Below are positions 1 through 9,967 of a DNA stretch of 64,000 bases, in pieces (position 1 is the first letter of the stretch; every line of letters begins with the position of its first letter). The position numbers were made by a program, and so were the translations under genes. The notes beneath the pieces are model-generated. The model made no database searches and was not told the origin of the DNA. It saw nothing but the letters and a program-made list of their open reading frames with translations. Origin of the DNA: Prinia subflava (taxonomy: Eukaryota > Chordata > Aves > Passeriformes > Cisticolidae); contig NC_086247.1 of NCBI RefSeq assembly GCF_021018805.1, forward strand, positions 92,178,140 to 92,242,139, read 5' to 3'.

Positions 1-1708
1 GACCCAAGTATGTTGGGCAACTGGGAATAATTGACAGGAACTGCTGGTTTAGAGATTCAAAAAATGTACCTGATTTCTTCACTCAAGCAGCAACTAGAGA
101 TGGGGCTAATGCCACAAACACTGCTTATGTTTTGTTCATGCCTGTGCATCAATCTTTCATCCCTACACGGAGCCGGTGAGCTCAGCCATACCTGCTGCCC
201 TGTGGGCAGGAACAAACTCTGGATTCCTTGTCACTTCTTTTTTTCCTAAGATTATTCTTCACTTGCTTAGACCCATTATGGTTTCCATCCTTCTTTGTTT
301 TTTTCTTTCCTTTGACTTTGTCCTTATTTTCCCCTTTGAACCTTGTTGCAGGCTTTGGCAGGAAGAATAAATCATTTTGCTGCAATGAGAAAAGGGTATC
401 TTTTATCAGTATTCATAAATACATACTGTTATTTTGCTTTCTTGTTTTTTTCCCCTGGGCATTATGCTTTGATTTTTAATTCAGCAAAATCAGGCAGGCA
501 GAGAGAGATGCACACAACCATTAAAATTAGTGTTTAGACCTCCCTTATCCTCTATACCCACCTTATTTAATTTTCAGCTTCAGGCAGTAAGGTCCTATTT
601 CTTTCTGTCACATGCAATTACATTTCAGTGTTCCTTTTTTTTGCATAACTCAGTCACTCAAAAGTACCTTCCTTCAGTTCCTGCTCTTCCCATCTCCTTT
701 TTTTCTAATTATCTGTAGCATTGCCCTAAGTACTCTTCACTGTTTTCTCTTCCCTGGCTAACTCCCATTCAGTTGCTGTTCTCTGTATTTGTAAATGCTG
801 TCTATTATGTTACATAACTGTCAGTACCCAAATAATAAGAAGAACATTTTGTCAAAGGGCACAAAAGGAAGTATTTTAAACAAGTCTGCAAAGAGGTACC
901 TAATGTCTATATTTATGCCTTTTAGAAAACTATTGATGCAATGCAGCAGCAGCAAGTGTATTTATAACCAGAGAAATTTATGATTTTCCATCATAATGCA
1001 AAGAGCAGCTTTGCAGGTTTTCTGTGCCTGGGTCATGTTGGTTTATTGCATCAGTGTGTGAAAGTTAGGAAAAATGTAACTTCTTGCAACAAATTAGCAG
1101 TTTCTATTCAGAACCACCATCAAAATCATTGCTGTGAGGGGGCAGAAGGACTTACATAAGTAGTTTGGGGTATTTTTGTTATTTGGAAATGTTGCCTGAT
1201 AAATAGGTGAACTTACATGTAGATATTTGAGTTCGGTTGAGTAGATGCTGAAGGCTTTTGGGAGAGAGGGGAAGATGTTTTGGCATCTTTTTAAAGCAGA
1301 AACATTTATACAAATGCATCCAATATTATTGTTATGAATAATAATAAAACCTGTGACTTGCATCCCGCAGTTCCATTCCATCTGAATGCTCCAGGCTATT
1401 GTGGCTATAAGAAAATGTTTGGATTTTAATCCTTTATGCTTCCCTTAGAATGTGACACACATTCTAAAAATGGTGGGATTTTGAGATTTGTGCACTACAG
1501 TGGGAAAAGGTTTTGTTCTCGTCTGCAAGATACATCAGCCAAATCTTTCATATCTTGGGAAAAAAAATGCTTGGTGTTCTTTTCAGGTTCTTTTGATTAG
1601 TAAAACTGTACTCAAACACTGACAACCTAGTAAGAATTTACTCCGTATCATCAAAATTCTGTTGTCTTCATTGGTATAATGCCATTCTGATGTTTGTTTT
1701 GTTAGCAG
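1..1708 (+). other. E2F3: E2F3 intron (partial)
   Basis: This stretch lies upstream of the penultimate E2F3 coding exon and ends in a plausible 3' splice site (TTTTGTTAGCAG, AG at 1707-1708). I looked for the preceding E2F3 exon, which should encode the end of the coiled-coil/marked-box region, and did not find it, so the whole stretch is read as intron. It is AT-rich with poly-T tracts and no recognisable repeat. The short open frames here have no gene-like features. Confidence 0.75.
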
Positions 1709-1844
1709 AGTGCATTGATACATTTATCTAGTACTCAAGGACCTATTGAAGTTTATCTGTGCCCAGAGGAAAACGATGCCCTCAGTCCAATGAAAACCTA
1801 TAGTCAGGACCACAATGGAAATATTTCCAAAACCATTTCCAAAG
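1709..1844 (+). CDS. E2F3: E2F3 penultimate coding exon
   Basis: This exon encodes 45 complete residues, beginning [20 protein letters not shown], then one leftover base (phase 1). As I recall human E2F3, the matching segment is also 45 residues and has [18 protein letters not shown] at the same place, so the assignment is firm. The conserved [12 protein letters not shown] run is the end of the marked-box region, which contributes to DP heterodimerisation and partner contacts; the following polar residues ([20 protein letters not shown]) form a variable linker. The acceptor is TTAGCAG before 1709 and the donor is AAAG|GTAAAA after 1844. A second AG three bases upstream could add one Gln at the start. 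E2F3 is a nuclear, RB-controlled activator of S-phase genes. The DNA-binding and dimerisation domains lie outside the window. Confidence 0.93.
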
Positions 1845-2538
1845 GTAAAATTATTTCTTTGCAGTACTAATGGCCTTTCTTCAAGCTCACATTCAAGGTT
1901 TCAGTTTGAACTTTGGATTTCCAGCTCTTTTTCTTTGGCTTTATTTTTCCAAGAAGTGAGAAGCTAAGGTATCAATTTTTCAGTATGTATTTCTGGTTTG
2001 TATAGTCGGAAATAAGTTTTCCTTTGCATCATTTGTTTAAAGTAAGTTGCCTATATGCACATTGTATGTAATACTGAAGAAAGAAACAATTTTGTTCCTC
2101 TTAAGTTTTCAAATAAGACAGTAGGAGTAAAGATCCATCTCAACACAAGAAGCAGAAATCTCTGTGTATGGGTATATGTGAAGCTACATTGCTTCACTGA
2201 TGACATCTGGTACCTAGAAAATTCTGTTTTGACTGTGAACTCCCTTGAAAAATGGGCATCTCACTATGTTTGATTTATTTCCCCCTGTAGCTGTTAAAAT
2301 CTTGTAAGATAACTTTAATAGAAAAGTCAGAGATGACAGCAACATGATGATTTTTGAGAAGTCCTTTGTAACATATCAAAAACAATCTAGAAAATATATG
2401 GAGGCCATTTTTTTTGTTGTTAAAATGATGCTTTATGAAGGGCCTTTTATGCAGTGGTTACTTTGTTTGATATGTGTCTGATAGTTCTACTGAGATTAAA
2501 CGTGGCATCTTTTTTTTGTTCTCTCCCTCCTGTCACAG
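1845..2538 (+). other. E2F3: Last E2F3 intron
   Basis: This is a 694-base intron between the last two coding exons, with GTAAAA at the start and a pyrimidine-rich tract plus CACAG at the end. The phase-1 break is completed correctly by the two bases AA that open the next exon (G+AA = Glu). No repeat or other feature was recognised inside it. Confidence 0.88.
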
Positions 2539-2804
2539 AAGTGGCTTCTGCTAACTCAGGACAAGGTGACTGCTCAGTAAATACAGCAACAATCTCTCCA
2601 CTGGCCTCTCCAGCCAACCTCCTACAGCAGACCGAGGATCAAATTCCCTCAAACTTTGAAGGACCATTTGTGAATTTGCTGCCTCCTCTGCTTCAGGAAG
2701 ATTATTTGCTGAGCCTTGGTGATGAAGAAGGCATCAGTGACCTCTTTGATGCTTATGATTTAGAGAAACTTCCTTCACTGATGGATGAATTTATATACAG
2801 CTGA
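2539..2804 (+). CDS. E2F3: E2F3 terminal coding exon with transactivation/RB-binding domain
   Basis: The exon completes a split Glu codon and then encodes 87 residues to TGA at 2802-2804, in frame with the exon at 1709-1844 (133 residues in total in this window). It contains a Ser/Pro-rich stretch with [20 protein letters not shown], then the acidic-hydrophobic E2F transactivation domain with [19 protein letters not shown] and [15 protein letters not shown]. The [10 protein letters not shown] core is the pocket-protein (RB) binding motif shared by activator E2Fs. The protein ends [10 protein letters not shown]; human E2F3, as I recall it, ends slightly differently after EKLP, so the last ten or so residues look lineage-specific. 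The acceptor is CTCCCTCCTGTCACAG. No frameshift or stop interrupts the domain, so the gene appears functional. Confidence 0.96.
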
Positions 2805-3478
2805 TTGTCTTAAGTGCTGTCCATGTCTAAACTATGTTTTTAATGGAATCAAAAACCTGCCGTCATTCAGAATTGTCCTCTACTTACCATAAAATAACAT
2901 TATTGAGTACACTAGGCTCCTGAACAGTGCTGATATTTTAATTGAATTCTCCCTATGATACTTTATGAAACAAGAGAAGGTTTTTCCAGCAGAGCCTTCT
3001 CCTTGACCCCGAGCTCCAGTGCCTTGCGAGTCAGCAGGTGCAAGCAGGTGACCGTAGATATTTTGTCTTCACACTCTCCCAGTCTCTGCTTACCGTGACA
3101 AGTGGGCTTACGGAGAAGGGCTTCATGAACTGCTTTAGTCCTAAATAACAATTTTGTAATAGTATTTCAGGTCGTGCCTTCTGCAGAGAATGCATGTCTT
3201 TTGAGTGTCACAACATGGATTGTACATGCAGTGAGCGTAAATATGAAGTAATGCAAAAGAGTGGAATGGGATTCTTCAGCTACTTGTGGGAATGTTTAAA
3301 TTGCTGTCATAATGCTCATTTTGAGCTGTGTATATGTCTCATTATGAGGTCAAATACTTATGTCCTTAAAAGCTTTTAATGAAATGAAAATACACTGTAA
3401 ATGTGGTGTATATTGCAGATATTGAAAAGTATAAAGTTCTGCCACTTCTCGTAGTAATTGCAGATTTTTAAAAATGCT

Positions 3479-3504
3479 TGTGTGTGTGTGTGTGTGTGTG
3501 TGTG
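3479..3504 (+). repeat. (TG)13 microsatellite in the E2F3 3' UTR
   Basis: Thirteen uninterrupted TG units lie in the 3' UTR. Length polymorphism is likely, and in the mRNA it would read as a GU-rich stretch. Confidence 0.97.
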
Positions 3505-4101
3505 AAAGTAGTTTTTGTTGGTTGTTTTTTTTAAACTAGAACGAAGATGCACAGTTCAATTTTACTGCCCCCAGTGTGCATTAGAACTGGTACAAGAATT
3601 TTTGTGGTACTAAGTGGGGCTTCATGTTAAGTGCCTACTAGAGATGCACTGTGGGTTTTTCCCTCTATGGAAAACACTTTTGCCAAGCTTTGTTTGTTCA
3701 ATATATCATATTTATCTCAGTGGGTTAGCTTCCTCTGCTTGCAGCTTTTTATAATTCTCTTCGCCAGCAAAATGGAACTAATTTTTTTCCAAAGTACATA
3801 ACTGTAAGTACCACATCAACTGAATTGCATTTATTTTTTGAAGATCTTTGCTAGTATAGTATAGTACCAATATTTATTTTTTGAACGTCAGAGGAATTCT
3901 AAGAAGTCTTAAATAATTTGTTTTTTTCTTGAGTGTAAAATATTTTGCCATGGGCTAAATTAATGTAATGTTGATTAGATGATGCCCGTATAATCTTTTT
4001 TGTTTGCATTACTGTTGTGCTTATCTGACATACTCAGAAAATTAGTACTATTTGTACTGTAGTAGAATATTATGTATGCAGGTTTTCTGGTACCATTGAG
4101 T

Positions 4102-4109
4102 TGCTGCTA
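4102..4109 (+). promoter_or_regulatory. miR-15/16/195 seed match (8-mer)
   Basis: TGCTGCTA is a full 8-mer complement of the miR-15/16/195 seed and lies in the E2F3 3' UTR. E2F3 is a reported target of this family in mammals. Function here is inferred from the seed match and location only; the match could occur by chance. Confidence 0.5.
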
Positions 4110-4356
4110 TGAAAGCTCACACACGAAAAGGCGAGAAGTCACAGTACTAATAAGGAAACTGTATGACTGTGTGGGTTTTGGAATATAACAAATGTATAAA
4201 GGGCAACACATAAAGAACTGTTAAACAGTGTTAAGTGTGTGTTTATATGTACAAATGTTTGCATAGATCATTCAGCAGTTGTATTTAATTTGATATATGT
4301 TCTCAACTCACACTTTAGTTATCTAGCAGTTTTGTACAATAGAATTAATTTGTAAA

Positions 4357-4364
4357 CACTGCCA
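4357..4364 (+). promoter_or_regulatory. miR-34/449 seed match (8-mer)
   Basis: CACTGCCA is a full 8-mer complement of the miR-34a/449 seed. E2F3 is an established miR-34a target. The site lies about 54 bases upstream of a Pumilio element, close enough for the Pumilio-assisted microRNA repression described for E2F3. Confidence 0.6.
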
Positions 4365-4417
4365 GAATATTTTCTATCTGGTTTGTAATTTTTTAAGAGT
4401 TTTTTTAGATGTGGATC

Positions 4418-4425
4418 TGTAAATA
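4418..4425 (+). promoter_or_regulatory. Pumilio response element 1 (TGTAAATA)
   Basis: This is an exact match to the Pumilio consensus UGUAHAUA in the distal E2F3 3' UTR. It overlaps an AATAAA hexamer (4422-4427). Pumilio control of E2F3 mRNA is established in mammals; use in this species is inferred. Confidence 0.6.
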
Positions 4426-4506
4426 AAATTGTAGTATTTAAAGTTTTTGTCTTGTGGAAGAGGAAAGTAAAAGTTGTGTGAGCATGAAGTTTTGCGAGAC
4501 AAAGGG

Positions 4507-4513
4507 GCACTTT
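4507..4513 (+). promoter_or_regulatory. miR-17/20/106 seed match (7-mer)
   Basis: GCACTTT matches bases 2-8 of the miR-17 family seed. The E2F activators and miR-17~92 form a known feedback loop in mammals. It is a 7-mer only, so this is weaker than the miR-34 and miR-15/16 sites. Confidence 0.42.
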
Positions 4514-4717
4514 TGTGAGGGAAGAGAAAATGAAGACTAACACAGACCATCTTTTTTTTGTACAAATTAAACACTTGTCCCAGTGTGTGTGGGCAAAATA
4601 CTAATCTGACTTAGCTTTGCATTGTATGCTAGTTTAAAAAAACAAAACAAAACAAACCTCTGTAAAATACTGTAAAAAAAAGGAAAAAACAACAAAAAAA
4701 GCTTTTATGGTGAGTTT

Positions 4718-4725
4718 TGTAAATA
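4718..4725 (+). promoter_or_regulatory. Pumilio response element 2 (TGTAAATA)
   Basis: This second exact Pumilio element lies 300 bases after the first and about 65 bases before the distal poly(A) signals. Two elements near the 3' end fit what is described for mammalian E2F3 mRNA. Confidence 0.58.
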
Positions 4726-4788
4726 GATTTATTAAAGGCTGACATGTTCTCTAGCTGTGATCTTACCACTTCAAATTGATGTAATTTG

Positions 4789-4819
4789 AATAAATTTTGT
4801 ATGGTAATGAATCAATAAA
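4789..4819 (+). terminator. E2F3: Tandem AATAAA polyadenylation signals of E2F3
   Basis: Two canonical AATAAA hexamers at 4789-4794 and 4814-4819 are followed by a T-rich and then TG-containing stretch (GATTTGTGTATAC), the usual downstream element. They are the most likely end of the E2F3 transcript. No coding signal follows until the CDKAL1 CpG island. Confidence 0.75.
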
Positions 4820-5361
4820 AATGAAATTTTTTAAAGACTTTAGATTTGTGTATACATGTATTTAAATTTTTCTTACTCTTGGTGCCTGTCATACTGTTCC
4901 TTGAAACCTGTTACTGTTTTTGTTATTAGTGGAAACACTCATTTCACACCAGATAGTTTCAATCCCATTTTTTTATGATGCCAAAAAGTTCAGTGGGGTT
5001 TTTTTAAGAAGAGTGAAACAAGAATAAAAGACACATGTTAAGACACACAGCAAGTGATCCAGAGGTTGGGGTAGTACAAATTTATTTTTATTTATTCCCT
5101 CTCATATAAATTAGGAACCGACTTCTTGCTAACTTCATAGATGTGTTATTGTAGGATTAAATCACATGAAAGCAGTTGTTGAGGATCTGCTTAACCTGCC
5201 TACTGATAATTCTCCAGAAGTTTCCTAATAGTATTTTTGAAAAGAAGTTTTGTTTTCTTGAGTCACTTCCAACCTTGTACCACAGCTATATTTATGAACT
5301 TTTACTTCTTTTCTGGTTTTGGTGCTGCACCTTTTTACATGCTCGGCCATCCGTCAACTGC

Positions 5362-5379
5362 AAAAAAAAAAAAAAAAAA
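5362..5379 (+). repeat. A18 homopolymer
   Basis: Eighteen consecutive A residues. No retrocopy body was recognised immediately upstream, so a retroposition tail is possible but not supported. Confidence 0.9.
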
Positions 5380-8230
5380 GGATAATAAAATCACAGCAAA
5401 GTGGTTGGTTGCTTAAATGTTGTACCTCTGAGCAAGCCATTTGTATCTTGTCAACTTCCTGCACCCTGGGAGAAGGCTATTGCTTTCTCTGTGCACCTGT
5501 ACATTTTCAAACATCTGCACACAGCAGTACTGAAAGGAAGATGACAAAGGTCCTCTCTATATTCTTAATAAATAATAAAGGAGGGCTAGACGGCTGTGTT
5601 CTCTGATCTCCCTTCGAAGCAGAGGTGGCAAGAAATATCTGCTGTACCTCCCTGGCCTGTTCTCAGTTTCTTTATTCTCCAGTTAGCATAAGCACTTTTT
5701 TATTTGCTCCTAGAATCTGCTGCTGATGACTAGTTTTCATGTCATTTTCCCCTCTTCTTCCTTCTCCGTTTCTGCTTTGTTTCTGTATCTGCTTTGCAAA
5801 CTTGGGATGCGCTGAGGTGCAGGATAAAAAAACCCCAGCCAGTTAAAATACTTATTCCTGCTCCTCCGGACTAGCATGGCGTACCTCAACATTATTCGGT
5901 GTACAAGTATTAGTTCCAGGGAGGTTTTATTTGGGTCTGTATGTGCTGCATTCCTCAGCTGCCAGCAGATGGAGAAGGTTTTGGAAAAATCTGTCAACAT
6001 GGCCTGAATGATAGGCAACTATTTATTGCTTTACACACAGGATAGGAGTTTGAAAAACAAAGGGAGGTTCATGCTCTAGAACCTACAGTAAGAACTCATC
6101 CACCTGCAAATGACAAGAAACAGTCACTATATTCCTTTTGACTTTTACCTGAAAGAATAAATTGCACCTTGGTCTTGGTGCAGACATGAGCATTTTTGTT
6201 GTAGAAAGAATAGAAAGTATATGAGGTACTTCCTGCAGCATGAAACAGCTGTATGTTTAAAAGTACCAAATTTAGTATATGTCTTTTTTTCCCCTGTGTG
6301 AAACACAGTTAATGCACAATGCCATTAGTGTTCCTGCAGCCAACAATTCTAAGTGAACCATGAGCCTGTATAGCAAAGTTAGTGGAATGATATTAACCAA
6401 AGTATCAACAAGTAGAATTCATCTCCCTATTCTGCTTTCCTTGCTGAAGTAAGATCTGCCTGAATATTACTGTACAGCTCAGCAATGATCAGAAGAAATT
6501 GCCTTTATAAGTCTGGGAGTTTCTTTGCTCACTATTTTCTTTCTAAAATTGACAGGAAGAAAATACATAACAGGAAAAAAGGGTTTGTTACCAGTTCTGA
6601 GTGGTGCTGAATGTTGCTCACAAATGAACAGCAAGATTCTCCTAAATTTCAAGAGTAGGGGGGAAAAAGATCTAATTTCTTGTATTTCTTTTAGGACTCC
6701 TCATTTTTTTTTCTGAATACCTTCCCACCCATTTCCACCCAGAGCTGATGTGAGTTATCAGAGAATAAGGTTGCCATATAAAAATTGAGCTCTCACCTCC
6801 CTGGCTGTTTTCCTTCCCCTAAGGATGCTCGTTGAGATGCTCTAAACCCTGTAAGGGTGTATCTTCTACTAACCAGAACCTGAAATTGAGATTTGCATTT
6901 TATTTTCCCAGTAGTTTTTGTGTTTTTCCAAGTACCTACTCCAGCAAAACCTATGACTTCAGTTGGTAACCCAGCCCAAGGCTGGGGTCTTTGAGTCTAC
7001 CAGTCCTGAAGAGTAGGAGGTAAGGGCTGCAGGCAGCTTAGAAAGGATGTAATCTAAAGCTCTTCTTTGGACACTCAAGGAACTCGAGCATGTATGCTGC
7101 CAGCCCAGAGAAGGCCAGCACTGGAAGTTGTACTCCCAGCCACTGTCACATACAGAGCAGTTTTTCCAGGCAGATATGGATAAACTTTCTTCCTGTGATC
7201 AGGAGGTGGTAGGGAATTACCTGCTCCTTTCTCCTTGCTGTGCTACCTGCTGTTTGTGCCAGCTTCATTTGTTACCTTGAATATGTTACAGAGAAATTTG
7301 GGTTTGTGAGCTTCCAAAGCACTGGGAGAGTGCCTTCCAATTTGTGGCTACATCCTAGGACTCAACAGGACTGTGCTGGCTCAAGGGCTGCTTGACACTG
7401 TGAATTCTTGGCAGCTGGACAAAGTAAGGCTCTGCCGGATCATGCTGGAACTGATCAGTGTGGCCTATTTATGTCACTAGGTATGGGACTCATGGGTTAT
7501 TTCCTGCCTGGGAGCTGCTCTTGCCTCCCTCACTGCCTCCCCTTAATGAGTAGTGCTTGTCAGTGTTGGGCCTTTGGAGATTTTGGTCATGTCTTGCAGG
7601 CTGTGCTTTGCTCTTTCAGTCCGCTGTAAACCAGCATTGGTTTGGTGTGTGCCCAGCTGGGTTTAACCACAGCAGAAACACTTGGCAGGTGGGTAGAGCT
7701 GTGAGGGAGGGCAGTGCAGTTCTCCCAGAACAGAGAAGATGAACTCGAGGACTGCATGTCAAATACTTTGAACATGGGAACTTAAAAGAAAGAAGGAAGA
7801 GAATTGTTAACCTTGTCAGGCAGCAGTTAAAATGCTGGCTGGGGATATAAGATACCATTACTACTGACCTAGTAAGGATTTCTTATTCCATAGGAGGAGG
7901 TCTGAAATAGATCAGCATGGCCACCCATTTTGAAATATTTTCCTCCATTCTCTCCTGGGCTAAAAATACCAAAATGTGACGAATTACATATCACACAGTG
8001 TCTCACCTAGGGCATCTCAGGAAAGCACTTGTGTGCTTAAACAAAGACTGAACAGGAAGGCAAATACATCTTCAACTGTAACAGTGACTCTATCATGAGA
8101 CCACGGTGATATTAATAGTGCTCAGCCTGCTCAGAATGATTTGTACTTAAAGACTGATTTAAGTGAAGTGCTTATTTCTTTCTGTCCCAGTTCTCTTCTT
8201 TAGGTCTCTCCTGTTCCTTTGTCCACATTT

Positions 8231-8247
8231 TCTCTCTCTCTCTCTCT
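8231..8247 (+). repeat. (TC)n tract
   Basis: A short uninterrupted TC microsatellite is followed by poly-T and poly-C. It is a polypyrimidine tract of about 35 bases in the intergenic spacer. Confidence 0.85.
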
Positions 8248-9099
8248 TTTTTTCCCCCTTCCTGCGAGCATTGTCAGGTAAGCATTATATAAAATAAGCA
8301 GGAGTTTGTAAGAAAAAGGAGAGGGAGATGATATTCATAATTAGAAGTTGCCACATTTTATCTGTGAGTAGACCAACAGACCTGTTATGAAATCCACTCA
8401 GGGTATTCATTCACTTTCCCTCCAGTTCCAGGGAGACTATAATGTGCTTTTTAAAGAATAAACCAATTCCAAAGGCTCCTTCTAAAGAGAGAAACCCAAT
8501 GTTTGAAATGCAACTACAGGAAATGTACATTCCAAAGATGACTATCTCAAAATAGAATATATTAAAGATACAATATAAATAATCCTTTTAGGTTAACTGT
8601 GTATATTAAAGCCAAAGCAGTAATAATATGCTCACTCTCTGCAACACTTTGATCTCCAAGGACACTGCACGCTTAATCTGCTCACAGCTTTAGCTTCAGC
8701 CATCCAATAACCACACTGGTGTTTTACTAGATATCAGTCAGAAAAATTTGGAAGAAAACAGTGCCAGAAACTTCAGCCATCTGATACTAAATATTTTGAC
8801 CGATATCGTTTATAGTATTCAGCAAAGTTGCTACTAGCATTGTATTTTGCGGAAATTAACGATGAAAGATCTAATAAAGAAAGCGCGTTGTGGCCAGAGG
8901 AGGATCGAATAGGTCATCACCCTATTTGAATCAGATCCATCAGCATCGCAAGCGCTTTTTCTGGGTAGGTGTTGCTGGGATTGCTAATTTCCAATTAGAA
9001 CGGAGTTGAGCCCGCAAGGCTCCGGGACACCGCGCGCTCAGTGCCGAACGGACGGCCCTGCGCCCTCCGCGCTGTTGTGGCCTCCGCCGGCCGCCGTCG

Positions 9100-9163
9100 T
9101 GGCGCCGCTGCGCGCGCGGGGCCTGGGGGCGGGGCGCGATGGCGGAGCCCGGGTGAGGCGCGG
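9100..9163 (+). other. CDKAL1: Probable CDKAL1 noncoding exon 1 (start uncertain)
   Basis: A near-perfect splice donor (CGG|GTGAGTG, GT at 9164-9165) lies inside the CpG island and marks the likely end of a 5' UTR exon. A second donor, CGG|GTGAGG, lies 11 bases upstream (GT at 9153-9154), so two exon-1 ends are possible. The 5' end is not visible from sequence; 9100 is a rough guess. The exon would contain an ATG at 9139 that opens a five-codon upstream frame. The first CDKAL1 coding exon is 3.4 kb downstream. Confidence 0.5.
9139..9156 (+). other. Minimal upstream ORF in CDKAL1 exon 1
   Basis: ATG GCG GAG CCC GGG TGA gives a five-residue frame (MAEPG). The ATG is also the core of the YY1-like ATGGCGG motif. 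If the start site is upstream of 9139 and the 9164 donor is used, the mRNA carries this uORF. If the 9153 donor is used, its stop codon is removed and the frame changes. This is inference from sequence only. Confidence 0.35.
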
Positions 9164-9594
9164 GTGAGTGTCGGGGTCGCGGTGGGCCCCGGTCCCCTTT
9201 CCTCCGCTCCCCTCCTTTCCTGTCCCGTCTTTCCCTCCCCTGCCTGGCTCTGGCGGTCTGGCCGAGTTCCCCTTCTCCTGCCCGCGCGATGTTCCCTTCC
9301 CCTGTGGGGCCTTCCCAGCGCTGCGCGGTAGCGTCGGGAGGAGGAGACGAGCGTCCTGGCGGGAATGTCCGAGGGGTCGGCGGCCGGGAGGCGGCTCGGG
9401 GATGCGGTACCCTCAGCGGGCTGCAAGCCGGCTAGGGAGGCCGGGCCCAGCCGGGCTCTCGGATGTGCGTGGTCCAGGCGGCGGCCCGGCTGCCCCTCGC
9501 CCCTGGGCCGTATTTGTGTGTGTGTTTATATAAATGTGTAATGTTTACGTATTTATGTGTATGAGGAGGGACTGCGGGAGCTGGTTCTGTGTGC

Positions 9595-9925
9595 TCTGGA
9601 GAACAGAATACTGAGAGGGGGTTTCATTAATGCGTATAAAAATCTCGGAGGTGCCAGACTCCTCGGGTGCCCAGTGACAGGGCGAGGAGCAGCGGCCATA
9701 AGCTAAAGGCGGGAAGTTTCACTTCGACAGGAAGAACTCACTCACTGAGGGTGGCAGAGCACTGGAGCAGGCTGCCCAGGGAGGATGTGGCGTCTTCTCT
9801 CTGGAGATATTCAAACCCCACGTTGACACATTTCCTTGTAACCTGCTCCAGGGGCCCTGCCTTGGCAGGGCTGGATGATCTCTGGAGGTCCCTTCCCAAC
9901 TCTAGCAATTCCTTCGTTCTGTGGT
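9595..9925 (+). mobile_element. CR1 LINE, 3' fragment, plus strand
   Basis: Recognisable avian CR1 3' end: the translated stretch near 9740-9900 reads GGRVAEHW-like, then WSRLPREDVASSLW, which corresponds to the conserved C-terminal part of CR1 ORF2 (HW..LPRE.V), followed by the 3' UTR signature CTGGATGATCTCTGGAGGTC. It is 5'-truncated, as is usual for CR1, and ends around 9925, just before a TA microsatellite. It lies about 100 bases after the CpG island, within CDKAL1 intron 1. Confidence 0.88.
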
Positions 9926-9934
9926 GTGTACGTG

Positions 9935-9959
<25 letters not shown>
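9935..9959 (+). repeat. (TA)n microsatellite
   Basis: Alternating TA of about 25 bases lies immediately 3' of the CR1 fragment, embedded in a longer alternating purine-pyrimidine stretch (GTGTGTACGTG before it, GTACACATGTGCACATAC after it). Confidence 0.93.

Positions 9960-9967
<8 letters not shown>

Larger units (their letters stand above)
2805..4840 (+). other. E2F3: E2F3 3' UTR
   Basis: AT-rich sequence runs without a break from the E2F3 stop codon to a pair of AATAAA signals at 4789 and 4814. It carries a TG microsatellite, candidate microRNA seed matches and two Pumilio elements (listed separately). An upstream AATAAA at 4422-4427 overlaps a Pumilio element and could give a shorter transcript. 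The exact cleavage site is inferred to lie 10-30 bases after 4819. A 3' UTR of about 2 kb fits the long, regulated 3' UTR known for E2F3 in mammals. Confidence 0.82.
4841..9009. other. E2F3-CDKAL1 intergenic spacer
   Basis: About 4.2 kb lies between the inferred E2F3 poly(A) site and the CDKAL1 CpG island. It contains an A18 tract (5362-5379), a CT tract (8231-8247), a short GC hairpin (CCCAGCC-CAA-GGCTGGG near 6970-6986) and chance-length open frames. I recognise no exon, retroelement or RNA gene. The part next to the island (8870-9000) becomes gradually richer in CpG and includes a CCAAT box (CCAATT) near 8990. Confidence 0.7.
9010..9500 (+). promoter_or_regulatory. CDKAL1: CpG island: CDKAL1 promoter
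   Basis: This is the densest GC and CpG block in the window, set in AT-rich DNA, upstream of and co-oriented with the CDKAL1 coding exons. It has an SP1-type GC box (GGGGGCGGGG, 9125-9134), a run of CG dinucleotides resembling an NRF1 site (TGCGCGCGCG near 9110) and a YY1-like ATGGCGG (9139-9145), a motif that typically lies just downstream of the start site in housekeeping promoters. No TATA box is seen. The start is probably within about 9080-9140. The long open frames across the island on both strands come from its GC content and are not genes. Confidence 0.85.

Noticed and set aside
5362..5379. A18 tract as the tail of a processed pseudogene
   Set aside because: The sequence upstream shows no recognisable gene body or target-site duplication.
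8995..9533. Long open frames on both strands across the CpG island
   Set aside because: GC-rich sequence lacks stop codons by composition. The frames start at non-ATG codons or have low-complexity Arg/Pro/Ala translation, and the block is better explained as a promoter.
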